From: Brevundimonas halotolerans
GTDB taxonomy: Bacteria; Pseudomonadota; Alphaproteobacteria; Caulobacterales; Caulobacteraceae
DNA length: 64,000 nucleotides
Assembly: GCF_003730275.1 (NCBI RefSeq)
Contig: NZ_QTTA01000010.1
Coordinates: 186,001 to 250,000, forward strand
Direction: 5' to 3'
Shown here in pieces: positions 1-10,008 of this stretch. The notes under the pieces are model-generated. The model had not been told where the DNA came from. It made no database searches and saw only the letters and a list, made by a program, of their open reading frames with translations. The stretch's first letter is position 1. Each line of letters starts with the position of its first letter. A program made the position numbers and the translations under genes.

Positions 1-286
1 CGACAACGCCCTGCGGGAGCTGGGGGTCGGCGATGTCGCTGTGTCCAAGAAGATGCGCAAGCTGGGCGAGGCGCTCTACGGCCGCATGCAGGCCTATGAG
101 ACGCCCCTGCGTGCGGGCGATGCGGCCGGTCTGGCCGAGGCGCTGGAGCGCAATGTCTATGCGGGCGCGGGTGCGGATCATGCGCCCTGGCTGGCGCGTT
201 ATGCCCTCGAGTCGCGGCAGCGTCTGGCGGCCCAGTCTGTCGAATCCTGTCTGAAGGCCCCCGACTGGGCCGGAGTGTCCGCATGA
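1..286 (+). CDS. ubiquinol-cytochrome c chaperone family protein (CBP3-like), 3' end only
   Basis: The reading frame enters from before the window (first complete codon at base 2) and ends at 286, so only about 94 C-terminal residues are visible. They begin DNALRELGVGDVAVSKKMRK, which matches the end of the CBP3/ubiquinol-cytochrome c chaperone domain, a factor for assembling cytochrome b of the bc1 complex. The GTG at base 41 is an internal Val codon because the conserved frame runs straight through it. The stop overlaps the start of the next gene (ATGA), so the two are co-transcribed. The pairing of this chaperone with DUF177 is usual in alphaproteobacteria. Confidence 0.8.
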   Translation, partial: DNALRELGVGDVAVSKKMRKLGEALYGRMQAYETPLRAGDAAGLAEALERNVYAGAGADHAPWLARYALESRQRLAAQSVESCLKAPDWAGVSA

Positions 287-807
287 GTGCCCAACCGCCC
301 GTCCTGCTCGAGGCCGTCCGCATCAACCAGATCGGCGAGAAGCGGACCTTCAGCCTGGCCCCCGATGCCGAGGCCCGCCGGACCATCGCCAGGTGGCTGA
401 AGATCCTCGACCTGCCCCGGTTCGAGGCCGAGCTGACGCTGGTGCCCTCGCGCGCGGGCTGGCACCTGTCGGGGCGCCTGACGGCCGAGGCCGTCCAGGC
501 CTGTGGCCTGACGCTGGAGCCGGTCGAGGAGCAGATCGACGAGACCTTTGGCCTGGATCTGGTCGAGGCCGATGAGGACGCCGCCAGCCCCGAGGTCGAG
601 GTAAGTCTGGAGGAGGATGCGCCCGATCTGGTCACCGACGGGCGGATCGACCTGAGTCGCCATGTGCTGGAACATCTGTCGCTGGCGCTTAACCCGTTTC
701 CGCGCAAGCCGGGGGCCGTGTTCGAGGCCCCGGAGGAAACAGCCGAGATCTCGCCCTTTGCCGTGCTGAAGGGCCATGTGAAGCCGCGCACCGATAGCGA
801 CGACTGA
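283..807 (+). CDS. DUF177 / YceD family protein
   Basis: 174 residues, rich in acidic residues in the centre (about residues 85-125). The layout fits the alphaproteobacterial DUF177 (YceD) family: an N-terminal strand region, a central segment with a single Cys in VQACGLTLEPV, and a C-terminal NPFPRKPGAVF motif. In other bacteria and in plants YceD relatives are linked to 23S rRNA processing or accumulation, and the gene often precedes rpmF-plsX. Here it precedes plsX directly, with no rpmF between. Start ATG overlaps the previous stop by four bases. The function in this organism is inferred from family knowledge only. Confidence 0.8.
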   Translation: MSAQPPVLLEAVRINQIGEKRTFSLAPDAEARRTIARWLKILDLPRFEAELTLVPSRAGWHLSGRLTAEAVQACGLTLEPVEEQIDETFGLDLVEADEDAASPEVEVSLEEDAPDLVTDGRIDLSRHVLEHLSLALNPFPRKPGAVFEAPEETAEISPFAVLKGHVKPRTDSDD

Positions 808-887
808 CTCGGCAGAACGGTTGCATCCGGCGGGCCGGGCGCTATCGTCCGGCACCCGAGCCGACCGGCCCCCAGGAGTTTTTCTGC

Positions 888-1970
888 TTGTCGAAGACCC
901 TCGTCATTTCGCTGGACGCCATGGGCGGCGACCACGGCCCCTCCGTGGTTGTGGGCGGCGTTGCGGACTATCTGAAAGCCCATCCCGATTCGGACCTCCG
1001 GTTTCTGGTTCATGGCGATGCGGCTGCCATCGAGGCCCAGGTCCGGGCGCATCGCCTGCCCGCAGACCGGATCGACGTCCGCCACACCGACAAGGTCGTG
1101 GCCATGGACGAAAAGCCGGCCCAGGCCCTGCGGCGGGGCAAGGGCTCGAGCCTGTGGAACGCCATCGAGTCGGTGAAGTCCGGCGAGGCCGCCGCCATCG
1201 TCTCGGCCGGCAACACCGGCGCCCTGATGGCGATCTCCAAGCTGCAGCTGCGCATGGCTGCGCCGGGACTGGAGCGGCCCGCGATCGTCGCCAGCTGGCC
1301 GACCCTGCGCGGTATCACGGCGGTGCTGGACGTCGGCGCCAATATCGACTGTGACGCGGCCCAGCTGATCGAGTTCGCCATCATGGGTGAAGCCTTCCAG
1401 ACGGCGGTCCACGGCACGAAACGCCCGACCATCGGCCTGCTGAATGTTGGCTCGGAAGACATGAAGGGCCACGAACAGGTGCGCGAGGCCCACCGCCTGC
1501 TGCGCAGCGGGGCGTTTGATCTGGACTATCACGGCTTTGTCGAGGGCGATGACATCGCCAAGGGCACGGTCGATGTGATCGTCACCGACGGCTTTACCGG
1601 CAATGTCGCGCTGAAGACGGCCGAGGGCACGGCGCGCTTCATCTCGGCCCTGCTGAAGGAAGCGCTGATGTCGGGTCTGCCGTCGCGGTTCGGGGCCATG
1701 ATGGCTCTGCCGGCGCTGAAGAAGATGCGCAACCGCATCGACCCCAATGCCATCAACGGCGGGCCCCTGCTGGGCCTGAACGGCATCGTCGTCAAAAGCC
1801 ATGGCGGTGCCAGCGCCTATGGGTTCGGCAATGCCATCCGCGTGGCTGGCGACCTGGCCCGCAGTGATTATATGACCAAGGTCAGCGCCAATCTGAAGCG
1901 CATGACGACCGTCCTCGAGGAGGACGATGCCGGATCGGCGTCCGGGACCGGTGTGGAGACTGCCCAGTGA
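888..1970 (+). CDS. plsX: phosphate acyltransferase PlsX
   Basis: 360 residues, full length. PlsX converts acyl-ACP and phosphate to acyl-phosphate, the acyl donor for PlsY in the first step of phospholipid synthesis; it is a peripheral membrane enzyme. Family motifs are present: LDAMGGDHGP at residues 9-18, SAGNTGALMA near 106-115, VTDGFTGNV, and SHGGASAYGFGNAI near the C terminus. The start is TTG, chosen because AGGAG at 874-878 lies nine bases upstream and the protein starts SKTLVISLDAMGGD as in the family. The stop overlaps the GTG of fabH (GTGA), so the two lipid genes are translationally coupled. Confidence 0.96.
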   Translation: MSKTLVISLDAMGGDHGPSVVVGGVADYLKAHPDSDLRFLVHGDAAAIEAQVRAHRLPADRIDVRHTDKVVAMDEKPAQALRRGKGSSLWNAIESVKSGEAAAIVSAGNTGALMAISKLQLRMAAPGLERPAIVASWPTLRGITAVLDVGANIDCDAAQLIEFAIMGEAFQTAVHGTKRPTIGLLNVGSEDMKGHEQVREAHRLLRSGAFDLDYHGFVEGDDIAKGTVDVIVTDGFTGNVALKTAEGTARFISALLKEALMSGLPSRFGAMMALPALKKMRNRIDPNAINGGPLLGLNGIVVKSHGGASAYGFGNAIRVAGDLARSDYMTKVSANLKRMTTVLEEDDAGSASGTGVETAQ

Positions 1971-2944
1971 CTGTTGTTCGTAGCGCCGTGACCGGCGTCG
2001 GTGCCTATCTGCCGGAAAAGGTCGTGACCAATGCCGATCTGGCGAAATTCGTCGATACCTCTGACGAATGGATCGTCGAGCGGACCGGCATTCGCCAACG
2101 CCATCAGGCGGCGCCCGACCAGCCGACCAGCGATCTGGCCGTTGAGGCGGCGCGCAAGGCCTTGGCCGAGGCCGGCAGGACGCCTGCCGATGTCGATCTG
2201 ATCATCGTCGCCACTACCACGCCGGACATGACCTTTCCGGCCACAGCCTCGATCGTGCAGCGCAAGCTGGGCGTGCCGGTCTGTGTGGCGTTCGACATCC
2301 AGGCGGTGTGCTCGGGCTTTGTCTATGCGCTGAGCGTGGCCGACGGCTTTGTCGCGCGCGGCACCTCGACATGCGCGCTGGTCATCGGCGCCGAGGAAAT
2401 GACCCGGCTGATGGACTGGGAAGACCGCACCACGTGCGTGCTGTTCGGCGATGGCGCCGGCGCCGTGGTGCTGGAACCGGTCGAGGGGCAGGGGACGCCT
2501 GCGGATCGCGGCATTCTGGGCTCGGCCCTGCGCTGCGACGGCACCAAGACCGACCTTCTGTACGTCGACGGGGGCCCGGCCACGACCGGTCAGGTCGGCC
2601 ATCTGCGTATGCTGGGCAATCAGGTGTTCCGCCACGCGGTTGTGAACATTGCCGAAGCCATCACCGCTGCCGCCAAGGCCGCCGGGATCGAGATCGCCGA
2701 TGTCGACTGGTTCGTGCCGCACCAGGCCAATCAGCGCATCATCAAGGGGGTCGGCGACCGCCTGGGTCTGGACGAGAACAAGGTTGTCTCGACGGTCGCA
2801 ATGCACGCCAATACCTCGGCCGCGTCTATCCCGCTGGCCCTCGATTCAGCCATCCGCGACGGTCGCATCAAGCGCGGCGATCTGGTCCTGCTGGAGGCCA
2901 TGGGTGGCGGTTTGACGTGGGGCGCCTGCGCGCTTCGCCTGTAA
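1967..2944 (+). CDS. fabH: beta-ketoacyl-ACP synthase III (FabH)
   Basis: 325 residues. Condenses acetyl-CoA with malonyl-ACP to start type II fatty-acid synthesis in the cytoplasm. The catalytic triad is visible: Cys115 in [10 protein letters not shown], His252 in PHQANQRI and Asn282 in ANTSAASIP. The dimer and CoA-site region [14 protein letters not shown] (residues 33-46) is intact. Start GTG overlaps the plsX stop, and ihfA follows after 76 bases. The plsX-fabH-ihfA-MerR order is a conserved alphaproteobacterial block. Confidence 0.97.
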   Translation: MTVVRSAVTGVGAYLPEKVVTNADLAKFVDTSDEWIVERTGIRQRHQAAPDQPTSDLAVEAARKALAEAGRTPADVDLIIVATTTPDMTFPATASIVQRKLGVPVCVAFDIQAVCSGFVYALSVADGFVARGTSTCALVIGAEEMTRLMDWEDRTTCVLFGDGAGAVVLEPVEGQGTPADRGILGSALRCDGTKTDLLYVDGGPATTGQVGHLRMLGNQVFRHAVVNIAEAITAAAKAAGIEIADVDWFVPHQANQRIIKGVGDRLGLDENKVVSTVAMHANTSAASIPLALDSAIRDGRIKRGDLVLLEAMGGGLTWGACALRL

Positions 2945-3020
2945 AACGAATTTACGCCTTTCCATTTCAACGCCTTTCAGCCTTTATTGGCGGTTGGAAC
3001 TTCAGAGAGGGGAGGGACGC

Positions 3021-3323
3021 TTGGACGACCATCACACGCTGACCCGGGCCGATCTGTGCGACGCCGTGCACGAAGCGCTGGGCCTGTCGCGCAATGAATG
3101 CGCGACGCTGGTCGAACGGACCCTCGGTCTGATCGTCGAATCGCTGGAACGCGGCGAGACCGTAAAACTGTCCGGGTTCGGCGTCTTTCAGGTCCGCGAA
3201 AAGCGCGCCCGCATGGGCCGCAATCCCAAGACCGGCGTACCCGCCGCCATCAATCCGCGCCGGGTGATCAGCTTCCGGGCCTCGCAGATCATGAAAAGCC
3301 GCGTCCACGGCGCCGCTGGCTGA
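3021..3323 (+). CDS. ihfA: integration host factor subunit alpha
   Basis: 100 residues from the TTG at 3021. IHF alpha pairs with IHF beta to bend DNA at specific sites for replication, recombination and transcription control. The HU/IHF fold is clear: [17 protein letters not shown] at the N terminus, [13 protein letters not shown], and the DNA-binding arm with RMGRNPKTG and the intercalating Pro region [17 protein letters not shown] further upstream at 2994 is in frame, but the purine-rich GGAGG at 3011-3015 sits at correct spacing before 3021, and homologues begin just before LTRADL. The MerR gene follows after 14 bases. Confidence 0.94.
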   Translation: MDDHHTLTRADLCDAVHEALGLSRNECATLVERTLGLIVESLERGETVKLSGFGVFQVREKRARMGRNPKTGVPAAINPRRVISFRASQIMKSRVHGAAG

Positions 3324-3337
3324 ACGGAGGGCCGCGC

Positions 3338-3766
3338 GTGGCCAAAAGCCCCGAAGCCTTTCGCAGTATTTCCGAAGCCGCCACCGAGGTCGGCGTCCCC
3401 CAGCATGTGCTGCGCTTCTGGGAGACCAAGTTCGCCTTCGTGTCGCCCGTCAAGCGCGCCGGCGGACGGCGTTTCTATCGCCCCGAGGACATCGACATCC
3501 TGAAGGGCGTGCGGCGCCTGCTGCATGAAGAGGGGCTGACGCTCAAGGGCGTGGCCCGCCTGCACAAGGCCCAGGGCATCAAGCGCATCCTGGGCAAGGA
3601 GGCGGCCGGACCCGCACCCGAAGCCCCCGTTCCGGAGATGCCGGTGCGGCCGGCAGCGCAGCCGGCTCCGACCGGCCTGTCCTCCGACCAGCGCCAGCGT
3701 CTGGCCGAGGTCCTGCGCGACATTGAGGCCGCGCAAAGCCGACTGGAAGCCGCCCTCAGCCGCTGA
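3338..3766 (+). CDS. MerR family transcriptional regulator
   Basis: 142 residues from GTG at 3338, preceded by CGGAGG at 3325-3330. The N-terminal MerR winged helix spans about residues 9-80 (SISEAATEVGVPQHVLRFWE, then GGRRFYRPEDIDILKGVRRL). After it comes a Pro/Ala-rich linker and a short C-terminal helix (SSDQRQRLAEVLRDIEAAQS). There are no Cys residues for metal sensing in the C-terminal part, so it is not a metal-responsive MerR. It is the regulator usually found just after ihfA in alphaproteobacteria; its target and ligand are not known to me. Confidence 0.92.
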   Translation: MAKSPEAFRSISEAATEVGVPQHVLRFWETKFAFVSPVKRAGGRRFYRPEDIDILKGVRRLLHEEGLTLKGVARLHKAQGIKRILGKEAAGPAPEAPVPEMPVRPAAQPAPTGLSSDQRQRLAEVLRDIEAAQSRLEAALSR

Positions 3767-3838
3767 CAGCTTTATTGTGCCGCCCAGCCCCAATTTGGGT
3801 TTACGACGCAACGGCTCCCCGTCTATAGGGAGCGCCTT

Positions 3839-3915
<77 letters not shown>

Positions 3916-4069
3916 TCTTCCGCAATGAAGACGGTTGGTTGAAGGGGTCGCACTCGAGCGGCCCCTTTGCAATTGCGGCGGTTGTCGCGGGCTGGTCCAG
4001 GGTCCGCAATCTGGCATGGCGCCGATGACCGATCTCGACCCATAGCGGAAGTTCGGCTGGTCGACTAAT

Positions 4070-4342
4070 GTGCAAATCGTGGATGGCGAATTCTTCTTTG
4101 CAGTCGCTTGGGTGGCCCTGGTTGTCCACGGACTCACCTTCTTGGGCGCAGCCGGCCTAGAATGGGTTTCTAATCCGCGTGGGTGGAACCGAGGGGTGAT
4201 TAGCATCCAAGGCAGGCTGTTTACCGCCCGACGTGGAGACGTGCGGTCCCCTTTCTCATGGCTCCTGATCTGGACAGCCAGATTGGCCCTACTGGCTGCA
4301 GCGGCTGCCGTGGTCGCGGGACTCATTCTACATAATCTATGA
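4070..4342 (+). CDS. small two-helix membrane protein, unknown
   Basis: 90 residues from GTG. Two hydrophobic segments are visible, about residues 8-30 (FFFAVAWVALVVHGLTFLGA) and 68-88 (ARLALLAAAAAVVAGLILHN), with a basic polar stretch between them, so it is probably an inner-membrane protein. I do not recognise the family. It lies alone downstream of tRNA-Pro; one 60-base row inside it (4081-4140) counts 57% G+C, lower than rows in core genes here. A real but strain-specific gene is more likely than not. Confidence 0.5.
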   Translation: MQIVDGEFFFAVAWVALVVHGLTFLGAAGLEWVSNPRGWNRGVISIQGRLFTARRGDVRSPFSWLLIWTARLALLAAAAAVVAGLILHNL

Positions 4343-4468
4343 GGTCCACTCCTAACCCTTCCGAGACCTCCCGCAAGTCCGTTGGTCGGTGACTGGCGGT
4401 GTTGCAGACTCTCCGGCGGGGCCATGTTCGTCGGGCTCGAGCAGACGTCGCGCTCGCCCCCGCGGCGC

Positions 4469-4732
4469 CTACCGCAGCTGGCTGTCCTTGCTGCCGCAGC
4501 GGTTGATGGCGGAGTGGCGGATGGTGGCATCGCGGCCGGACTGGCACTGGACGCAGGTGGTGACGCCGGGCAGGGCCAGGCGCCGCCGTTCGGGAATATC
4601 CTCGCCGCACTCGATGCACTCTTCCGTGCCGGGACCGGTGGGCAGGCGGGCGCGCGCCGACGACACACCGTCGCCGACCGTGTCCTCGATCTGGTCAAGA
4701 ACCGCGCCGTCGCGTGTCCAGCCGCCTGCCAT
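4469..4732 (-). CDS. DksA/TraR family C4-type zinc finger protein
   Basis: 87 residues. The TraR/YbiI-like zinc finger is clear: Cys39 and Cys42 in EECIECGEDIPERRR, and Cys60 and Cys63 in TTCVQCQ. The N-terminal coiled coil of full-length DksA is short here, as in the small TraR-like members that bind RNA polymerase through the secondary channel. Start ATG at 4732. Its length and four Cys residues are the family norm. Whether it acts with ppGpp is not visible. Confidence 0.88.
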   Translation of the reverse strand: MAGGWTRDGAVLDQIEDTVGDGVSSARARLPTGPGTEECIECGEDIPERRRLALPGVTTCVQCQSGRDATIRHSAINRCGSKDSQLR

Positions 4733-4811
4733 CGTGTCGTCACTCCATCCGGTTCGTTCCGTATGGATATGGAAAGCTGGCAGGAATTTTAAAGTTCCCG
4801 AAGGGCGCGGG

Positions 4812-5018
4812 TCAGCGGGGCGGGGGCTCTTGCTCGGCCCATTTCAGCAGGGGGAACAGGGGGATGCCCCAGGCGATGCCGGCGATCGGATAGAAGATCA
4901 GGTCGGTCCAGAAGGAGCGCGGCAGGAGGGCGTGGATCGCCAGCACGGCCCAGATGTAGAAGGCCAGAAAGGCGATGATGCCGATCATGGCCACCAGACG
5001 CCGGACGCGCACCGGCAT
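4812..5018 (-). CDS. DUF2842 domain-containing membrane protein
   Basis: 68 residues starting MPVRVRRLVAMIG. Two transmembrane helices (about 9-29 and 40-60) and the signature ending IAGIAWGIPLFPLLKWAE fit DUF2842, a small alphaproteobacterial membrane family of unknown role. I use the ATG at 5018 because the upstream gene on the same strand stops at exactly that point (TGATG overlap); longer in-frame extensions would overlap that gene. Confidence 0.85.
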   Translation of the reverse strand: MPVRVRRLVAMIGIIAFLAFYIWAVLAIHALLPRSFWTDLIFYPIAGIAWGIPLFPLLKWAEQEPPPR

Positions 5019-5269
5019 CAGCGGGTATTCCGGAACAGGAAGTGAGCCCCCAGCGCCAGCGCCGCCCCGACGACCGACCAGATGACCCACGGCCACTGGT
5101 CCATGGTCGCCACGCCGAACACCCGCACGGCCAGAAAGCCGCCGCACAGGGCGCCGGTGAAGGCCACCAGCAGCGGCGCGGCCAGGCCCCGCCGTCCGGT
5201 CACGGCATCAAACCCGAAGGCCAGGGCGGCTGTCAGGATGACGGCCACCGCGATGTCCAGATTGCCCAT
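5018..5269 (-). CDS. small integral membrane protein
   Basis: 83 residues with three hydrophobic segments (about 6-22, 32-50 and 60-78) and a Gly/Ala-rich makeup. No family recognised. It shares one base with the following DUF2842 gene, so the two are one transcription unit and probably both sit in the inner membrane. Confidence 0.72.
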   Translation of the reverse strand: MGNLDIAVAVILTAALAFGFDAVTGRRGLAAPLLVAFTGALCGGFLAVRVFGVATMDQWPWVIWSVVGAALALGAHFLFRNTR

Positions 5270-5402
5270 ATCCGTCTCCGATCCTGTGCGACGGCATGAC
5301 CGTCAGAAGCGACTCGATCTTGCCGTCATCGACAGGCATATCGCCTGTATCGAGGTCGGGTCCATCGGCCTTTCACTGTAGTGTACCCGTGGCGAGCTTT
5401 GA

Positions 5403-6503
5403 ATGAACCGATTTGGTCAGCCCGAGCGTAGCGTTTCCGTGGCCGTGTGGCTGTTCCTTGTGGCCGGACTGGTGTTCGCCATGGTGGTGGTGGGGGGCAT
5501 TACCCGCCTGACCGGTTCGGGCCTGTCGATCACCGAATGGAAGCCGCTGATGGGCGCCATCCCGCCGATGAACGCGGCCGACTGGCAGGAAGCCTTCGAC
5601 AAGTACAAGGCCATTCCCCAGTACCAGCTGGTCAATGCGGGCATGAGCCTGTCGGAGTTTCAGGGCATTTTCTGGTGGGAGTGGATCCACCGGCAACTGG
5701 GCCGGTTGATCGGTCTGGCCTTTGGCCTGCCGTTTCTGGTGTTCCTTCTGGCCCGCCATATCCCCCTGTTGCGGCGTGTCGGGCTGCCGTCGCTGCCGGA
5801 TCGGCTGGTGTGGCGGTGCCTGATCCTGCTGGTTATGGGCGGGATGCAGGGCGCCGTCGGCTGGTGGATGGTGTCGTCAGGGTTGCAGGACCGGGTGGAT
5901 GTGGCGCCCGAGCGGCTGGCCTTCCACCTGGGGCTGGCGCTGCTGATCTTCTCGGCCCTGATCTGGACGGGGCTGGAGGCGCTGAACGGGCCCGAGCGGT
6001 CCGAGTCGCCGTCCGGCTGGACGCTGGGCGCCGGCCTGCTGCTGGGGCTGGTGTTTGTGCAGTGCCTGCTGGGGGCGCTGGTCGCGGGGGGCAAGGCGGG
6101 GCTGGTCTATACCGACTGGCCGCTGATGAACGGCGCCTTGCTGGCGCCGGTCGACTGGGGGCAGGGGGCGCTGGCCTTCCTGCACGATCAGGCCCTGACC
6201 CAGTTCAATCACCGGATGACCGCCTATGCCCTGATGCTGGCCGTGGTCGTGTATGCGGTCCAGGCTTGGCGGTGGAGACTGGCCGAAGGGGCGGGGGCCT
6301 CGGCCTATGTCGTGCTGGCAGCCGTGATGATACAGGCGGGGCTGGGCATCGCCACCCTGATGCAGGCCGTGCCCGTCTGGCTGGGCGTGCTGCACCAAGC
6401 CGGGGCCGCCGTAGTGCTGGCGGCCGCGACGGTCAATCTGTGGCTGGTGATGCGGTCGCGGCCCCGGCGGTTTATCGCCGGACCGAGGTCCATGGGCCTC
6501 TGA
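5403..6503 (+). CDS. ctaA: heme A synthase (COX15/CtaA family)
   Basis: 366 residues, about eight transmembrane helices. Oxidises the C8 methyl of heme O to give heme A for aa3-type cytochrome oxidase. Signature [18 protein letters not shown] is at residues 31-48, and the four heme-ligand histidines are in place: His96 (WIHRQLGRL), His175 (FHLGLAL), His270 (FNHRMTAYA) and His331 (LHQAGAAV). This is the long, alphaproteobacterial/mitochondrial COX15 type. The last 32 bases overlap the convergent PhoX-like gene. Confidence 0.96.
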   Translation: MNRFGQPERSVSVAVWLFLVAGLVFAMVVVGGITRLTGSGLSITEWKPLMGAIPPMNAADWQEAFDKYKAIPQYQLVNAGMSLSEFQGIFWWEWIHRQLGRLIGLAFGLPFLVFLLARHIPLLRRVGLPSLPDRLVWRCLILLVMGGMQGAVGWWMVSSGLQDRVDVAPERLAFHLGLALLIFSALIWTGLEALNGPERSESPSGWTLGAGLLLGLVFVQCLLGALVAGGKAGLVYTDWPLMNGALLAPVDWGQGALAFLHDQALTQFNHRMTAYALMLAVVVYAVQAWRWRLAEGAGASAYVVLAAVMIQAGLGIATLMQAVPVWLGVLHQAGAAVVLAAATVNLWLVMRSRPRRFIAGPRSMGL

Positions 6504-7854
6504 TCGCCAGGGTCATGCCCGGGTACATGATGTTGACGAACAGCACCTGGCCGTCCGGCGAGAAGCAGGCGCCGGCGAACTCGGCATTGCCGGTGAACAC
6601 ATTGCGGGCGATCGTATAGAGCTTGCCGTCGGGCGTTACGCCCTTGATGTGGTTGCGGATCTGGCTGGAATAGTTGTCCTCGCACAGGATCAGGTCGCCC
6701 CACGGCGCGATGGTCAGATTGTCGGCCATATTGACCATCTTCTCGTCGGTGCTCTCGACGAACAGCTGCAGGCGGTCGGGCCCGCCGTCGACGTTCGGCT
6801 GCAGGCGCATGACCTGACCGCGGCGGACCGGCCCGCCCGAGGTCGCGGTCATGTAAAGCTCGTCCTGCCCCCACCACAGGCCCTCGCCGCGTGCCACAAG
6901 GGCCGCGCCCGCTGCATGGCCGCGCTGGCGCAGGTCGTCTTTCGGCGACTCGACGTCCTCCATGTCGATCCAGTCGACCTCCAGCCAGTCGCCGACGTTC
7001 CATGACCGGCTGTCCTGGTTGCGGGTATCGGCACCGCCCTGACCCCGGATCACCATGGCCTGCAGCGTGCCACCCTCGGCCAGCTTGTCCGGAACATTGG
7101 GAATGAAGCGGTAAAACAGGCCGTCGTTCATGTCCTCGGTCAGATAGACAATGCCGGTGCGCGGATCGATGCAGACCGCCTCGTGATCAAACCGGCCCAT
7201 GGCCTTGAGCGGCACGGGCTCGACCAGTCCTTCGGCCGTGGCCGGGACCTCGAAGACAAAGCCGTGCGGCCGGGTGACGTTGTCCGTCTCCGGCAGTTCG
7301 GTGTTCTCCTCGCAGGTCAGCCAGCTGCCCCAGGGGGTGATGCCGCCGCAGCAGTTGGTCGAGGTGCCGATCAGTGACAGATATTCGCGAACCGTCTGGC
7401 GGCTCTCGAGGTCATAGACAAGAGTCGTGGTGCCGCCCGGCAGGGGGCGCCCGTCCTTGTAGGTGTCATACGACAGCGCGGCATCGACGCCGTTGATGCG
7501 CTCCTGATTCAGACCGCCCGGCCCGAGGTTCCGGTGCAGGGCGCTGGAGCCCTTCAGTTCGTGATTGCGGACCAGCGCCACGCGCCCGCCGCCGAGGTCG
7601 AAACAGCCCATGCCATCCGGCTGGCCGGGCACGAACAGCCCGTCATCCATGGTGTCGCCGCTCTGGGAGATGACCTGATAGGTGAACCCCTCTGGCAGAT
7701 CCATAAGCCCGGCGGGGTCCGTCTTCAGCGGACCATAGCCCTCGACCTCATTGATATAGGTCTCTTCAGACTGCGCATGGGCGAAACGGGCGAGGCCGGA
7801 GAAGGCCAGGCCGGCAGCACCGGCGGTCAGCAGCTGTCGACGGATCAGGGACAT
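6472..7854 (-). CDS. PhoX-family (DUF839) phosphatase-like protein, probably Tat-exported
   Basis: 460 residues. The N terminus [20 protein letters not shown] is a twin-arginine-like signal, with likely cleavage after AHA. The body has the DUF839 pattern: [56 protein letters not shown] and [13 protein letters not shown]. PhoX enzymes are Ca/Fe alkaline phosphatases of the periplasm, and the conserved CCGG and CEE stretches supply the metal ligands. The natural substrate is not deducible. The start of the gene is 80 bases from the end of parE on the same strand. Confidence 0.9.
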   Translation of the reverse strand: MSLIRRQLLTAGAAGLAFSGLARFAHAQSEETYINEVEGYGPLKTDPAGLMDLPEGFTYQVISQSGDTMDDGLFVPGQPDGMGCFDLGGGRVALVRNHELKGSSALHRNLGPGGLNQERINGVDAALSYDTYKDGRPLPGGTTTLVYDLESRQTVREYLSLIGTSTNCCGGITPWGSWLTCEENTELPETDNVTRPHGFVFEVPATAEGLVEPVPLKAMGRFDHEAVCIDPRTGIVYLTEDMNDGLFYRFIPNVPDKLAEGGTLQAMVIRGQGGADTRNQDSRSWNVGDWLEVDWIDMEDVESPKDDLRQRGHAAGAALVARGEGLWWGQDELYMTATSGGPVRRGQVMRLQPNVDGGPDRLQLFVESTDEKMVNMADNLTIAPWGDLILCEDNYSSQIRNHIKGVTPDGKLYTIARNVFTGNAEFAGACFSPDGQVLFVNIMYPGMTLAIRGPWTSVRR

Positions 7855-7934
7855 GGGGCTCTCCTTGTGCCCCGTGTATGCCGCCTCAACATGCCCGGAT
7901 CATCACCATTCGATGACGATTGCGGGACGGATCG

Positions 7935-10004
7935 TCACAGGTCCAGATCGGCCTGTGCAAAGCGGGCGTTCTGCTGGATGAAGTCGAAGCGCGGTTCGGC
8001 CTTCTTGCCCATCAGCCGCTCGACCAGATCGGCGATTTCGTCCTCGGACTCGGGCAGGGTAACGCGCGCCAAGGTCCGCTTCTTCGGATCCATGGTGGTT
8101 TCCTTGAGCTGGGACGCCATCATCTCGCCCAGGCCCTTGAAGCGACCGATCTCGACCTTGCGGCCCTTGAAGGTGGTGGCCAGCAGCTCGTCGCGGTGGG
8201 CGTCGTCGCGGGCGTATTCCGACAGGCTGCCCGCCTGGATGCGGTACAGCGGCGGCAGGGCCATGAACAGCCGGCCCTCACGGACCACCTCGGGCATGAC
8301 GCGATAGAAATAGGTGATCAGCAGGGCGGCGATGTGGGCGCCGTCCACGTCGGCGTCGGTCATGATGATGACCCGCTCATAGCGAAGATCGCCGAGGTTG
8401 AACCGGTTGCCCGGCTGGACCCCGAGGGCCAGCGCCAGATCGGACAGTTCGATATTGGCGCGCAGCTTGTCCGCCGTGGCCGAGGCCACGTTCAGGATCT
8501 TGCCCCGCAGCGGCAGGATGGCCTGGGTGGCCCGGTCGCGCGCCTGCTTGGCCGAGCCGCCGGCCGAATCCCCCTCGACGATGAACAGTTCGGTGCCCTC
8601 GGCCGCCTGACGGGTGCAGTCCGCCAACTTGCCCGGCAGGCGCAGCTTGCGGGTGGCGGCGGCGCGCTGGACTTCCTTGTCCTTGCGGCGCTTCAGCCGG
8701 TCCTCGGCCCGGTCGATGACAAAGCCCAGCAGGGCGTTGGCCTGTTTCGGGCTTTCGGTCAGCCAGTGGTCAAACGGATCGCGCAGCAGGGCCTCGACCA
8801 GCCGCTGCCCCTCGGGCGACGACAGCCGGTCCTTGGTCTGGCCCTGGAATTCGGGATTGCGGATGAAGACCGAGATCAGGGCACCGGCATTGGCGATGAC
8901 ATCCTCGGCGGTGATAATGGCGGCGCGCTTCTCGTTGGACAGCTCGCCATAGGCCTTGAGGCCCTTGACCAGAGCGGCGCGGAAGCCCGCCTCATGGGTG
9001 CCGCCATCGGGCGTGGCGACCGTGTTGCAATAGGACTGGACGAAGCCGTCGGCCTCGCCAAAGCCGATCGGGCTCCAGGTCACGGCCCATTCGACGGCCC
9101 CGGCCTCGCCCTTGCGCTCGACCCGGCCGCTGAAGGTCGGGGTGACGGTCTCAAGCTCGCCGATCCGCTCGACCAGGGCATCGGCCAGACCATTGGGGAA
9201 GTGGAAGACCGCCGTCTCGGGCGTCGCATCGACGATCCGTTCGGACGCGCAGGTCCAGCGGATTTCCACGCCCCGGAACAGATAGGCCTTGGACCGCGTC
9301 ATGCGGAACAGGCGCGCGGGCTTGAACGCCACGCCGGTGCCGAAGATTTCGGCGTCTGGCCGGAAGCGGATCAGGGTGCCGCGCTTCTTGGACGGCTGAC
9401 GCTTTTCGAGGCCGCCCTGCGGCAGGCCGCGTGAGAAGCTCTGGTGCCACTCAAAGCCGTCGCGCCAGACGGTGACCTCCAGCTGGTCCGACAGGGCGTT
9501 GACGACGGACACGCCCACGCCGTGCAGGCCGCCCGAGGTCTCATAGGCCTTGCCCGAGAATTTGCCGCCGGAGTGCAGCACGGTCATGACGACTTCGAGC
9601 GCCGACTTGCCGGGGTGTTTCGGGTGGGGGTCGACCGGGATGCCGCGGCCGTCGTCCTGCACCGACAGAAAGCCCTCGGCGTCCAGCTCGACCTTGATCA
9701 GCTTGGCATGGCGGGCCACGGCCTCGTCCATGGCGTTGTCCAGCACTTCGGCGAACAGGTGGTGGAGCGCCCGCTCATCCGTCCCGCCGATATACATACC
9801 GGGGCGTTTGCGGACAGGCTCCAGCCCCTCCAGCACCTCAATCGAGGAGGCGGAATAGCCGGTCGTGCCCGCAGGAGCCGCCACCGGCTCTGACGCCTTG
9901 ATCGCCGCGACAGGTGCAGCAACCGGGCGCACGGGCTCGACCGCCGGCTTCTCGGGCTCGGGCTCGGGCAGGTCGAACAGGGACGGCGAGGAGGTGGGAG
10001 GCAT
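7935..10004 (-). CDS. parE: DNA topoisomerase IV subunit B (ParE)
   Basis: 689 residues from ATG at 10004. Topo IV decatenates daughter chromosomes; ParE supplies the GHKL ATPase and part of the cleavage core. Visible are the ATPase motifs [19 protein letters not shown] and [15 protein letters not shown], the TOPRIM motif [18 protein letters not shown], and [19 protein letters not shown]. The absence of the ~170-residue GyrB insert and the ending [11 protein letters not shown] mark ParE rather than GyrB. An in-frame TTG 60 bases upstream (10064) lacks a ribosome site and would overlap the preceding gene, whose stop is at 10009. The N-terminal ~60 residues are a Pro/Ala-rich tail. Confidence 0.95.
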   Translation of the reverse strand: MPPTSSPSLFDLPEPEPEKPAVEPVRPVAAPVAAIKASEPVAAPAGTTGYSASSIEVLEGLEPVRKRPGMYIGGTDERALHHLFAEVLDNAMDEAVARHAKLIKVELDAEGFLSVQDDGRGIPVDPHPKHPGKSALEVVMTVLHSGGKFSGKAYETSGGLHGVGVSVVNALSDQLEVTVWRDGFEWHQSFSRGLPQGGLEKRQPSKKRGTLIRFRPDAEIFGTGVAFKPARLFRMTRSKAYLFRGVEIRWTCASERIVDATPETAVFHFPNGLADALVERIGELETVTPTFSGRVERKGEAGAVEWAVTWSPIGFGEADGFVQSYCNTVATPDGGTHEAGFRAALVKGLKAYGELSNEKRAAIITAEDVIANAGALISVFIRNPEFQGQTKDRLSSPEGQRLVEALLRDPFDHWLTESPKQANALLGFVIDRAEDRLKRRKDKEVQRAAATRKLRLPGKLADCTRQAAEGTELFIVEGDSAGGSAKQARDRATQAILPLRGKILNVASATADKLRANIELSDLALALGVQPGNRFNLGDLRYERVIIMTDADVDGAHIAALLITYFYRVMPEVVREGRLFMALPPLYRIQAGSLSEYARDDAHRDELLATTFKGRKVEIGRFKGLGEMMASQLKETTMDPKKRTLARVTLPESEDEIADLVERLMGKKAEPRFDFIQQNARFAQADLDL

Positions 10005-10008
10005 GACC

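Noticed and set aside
7920..9434. A 504-codon plus-strand frame opposite parE
   Set aside because: Antisense shadow of ParE; Gly/Asp-rich with no recognisable domain.
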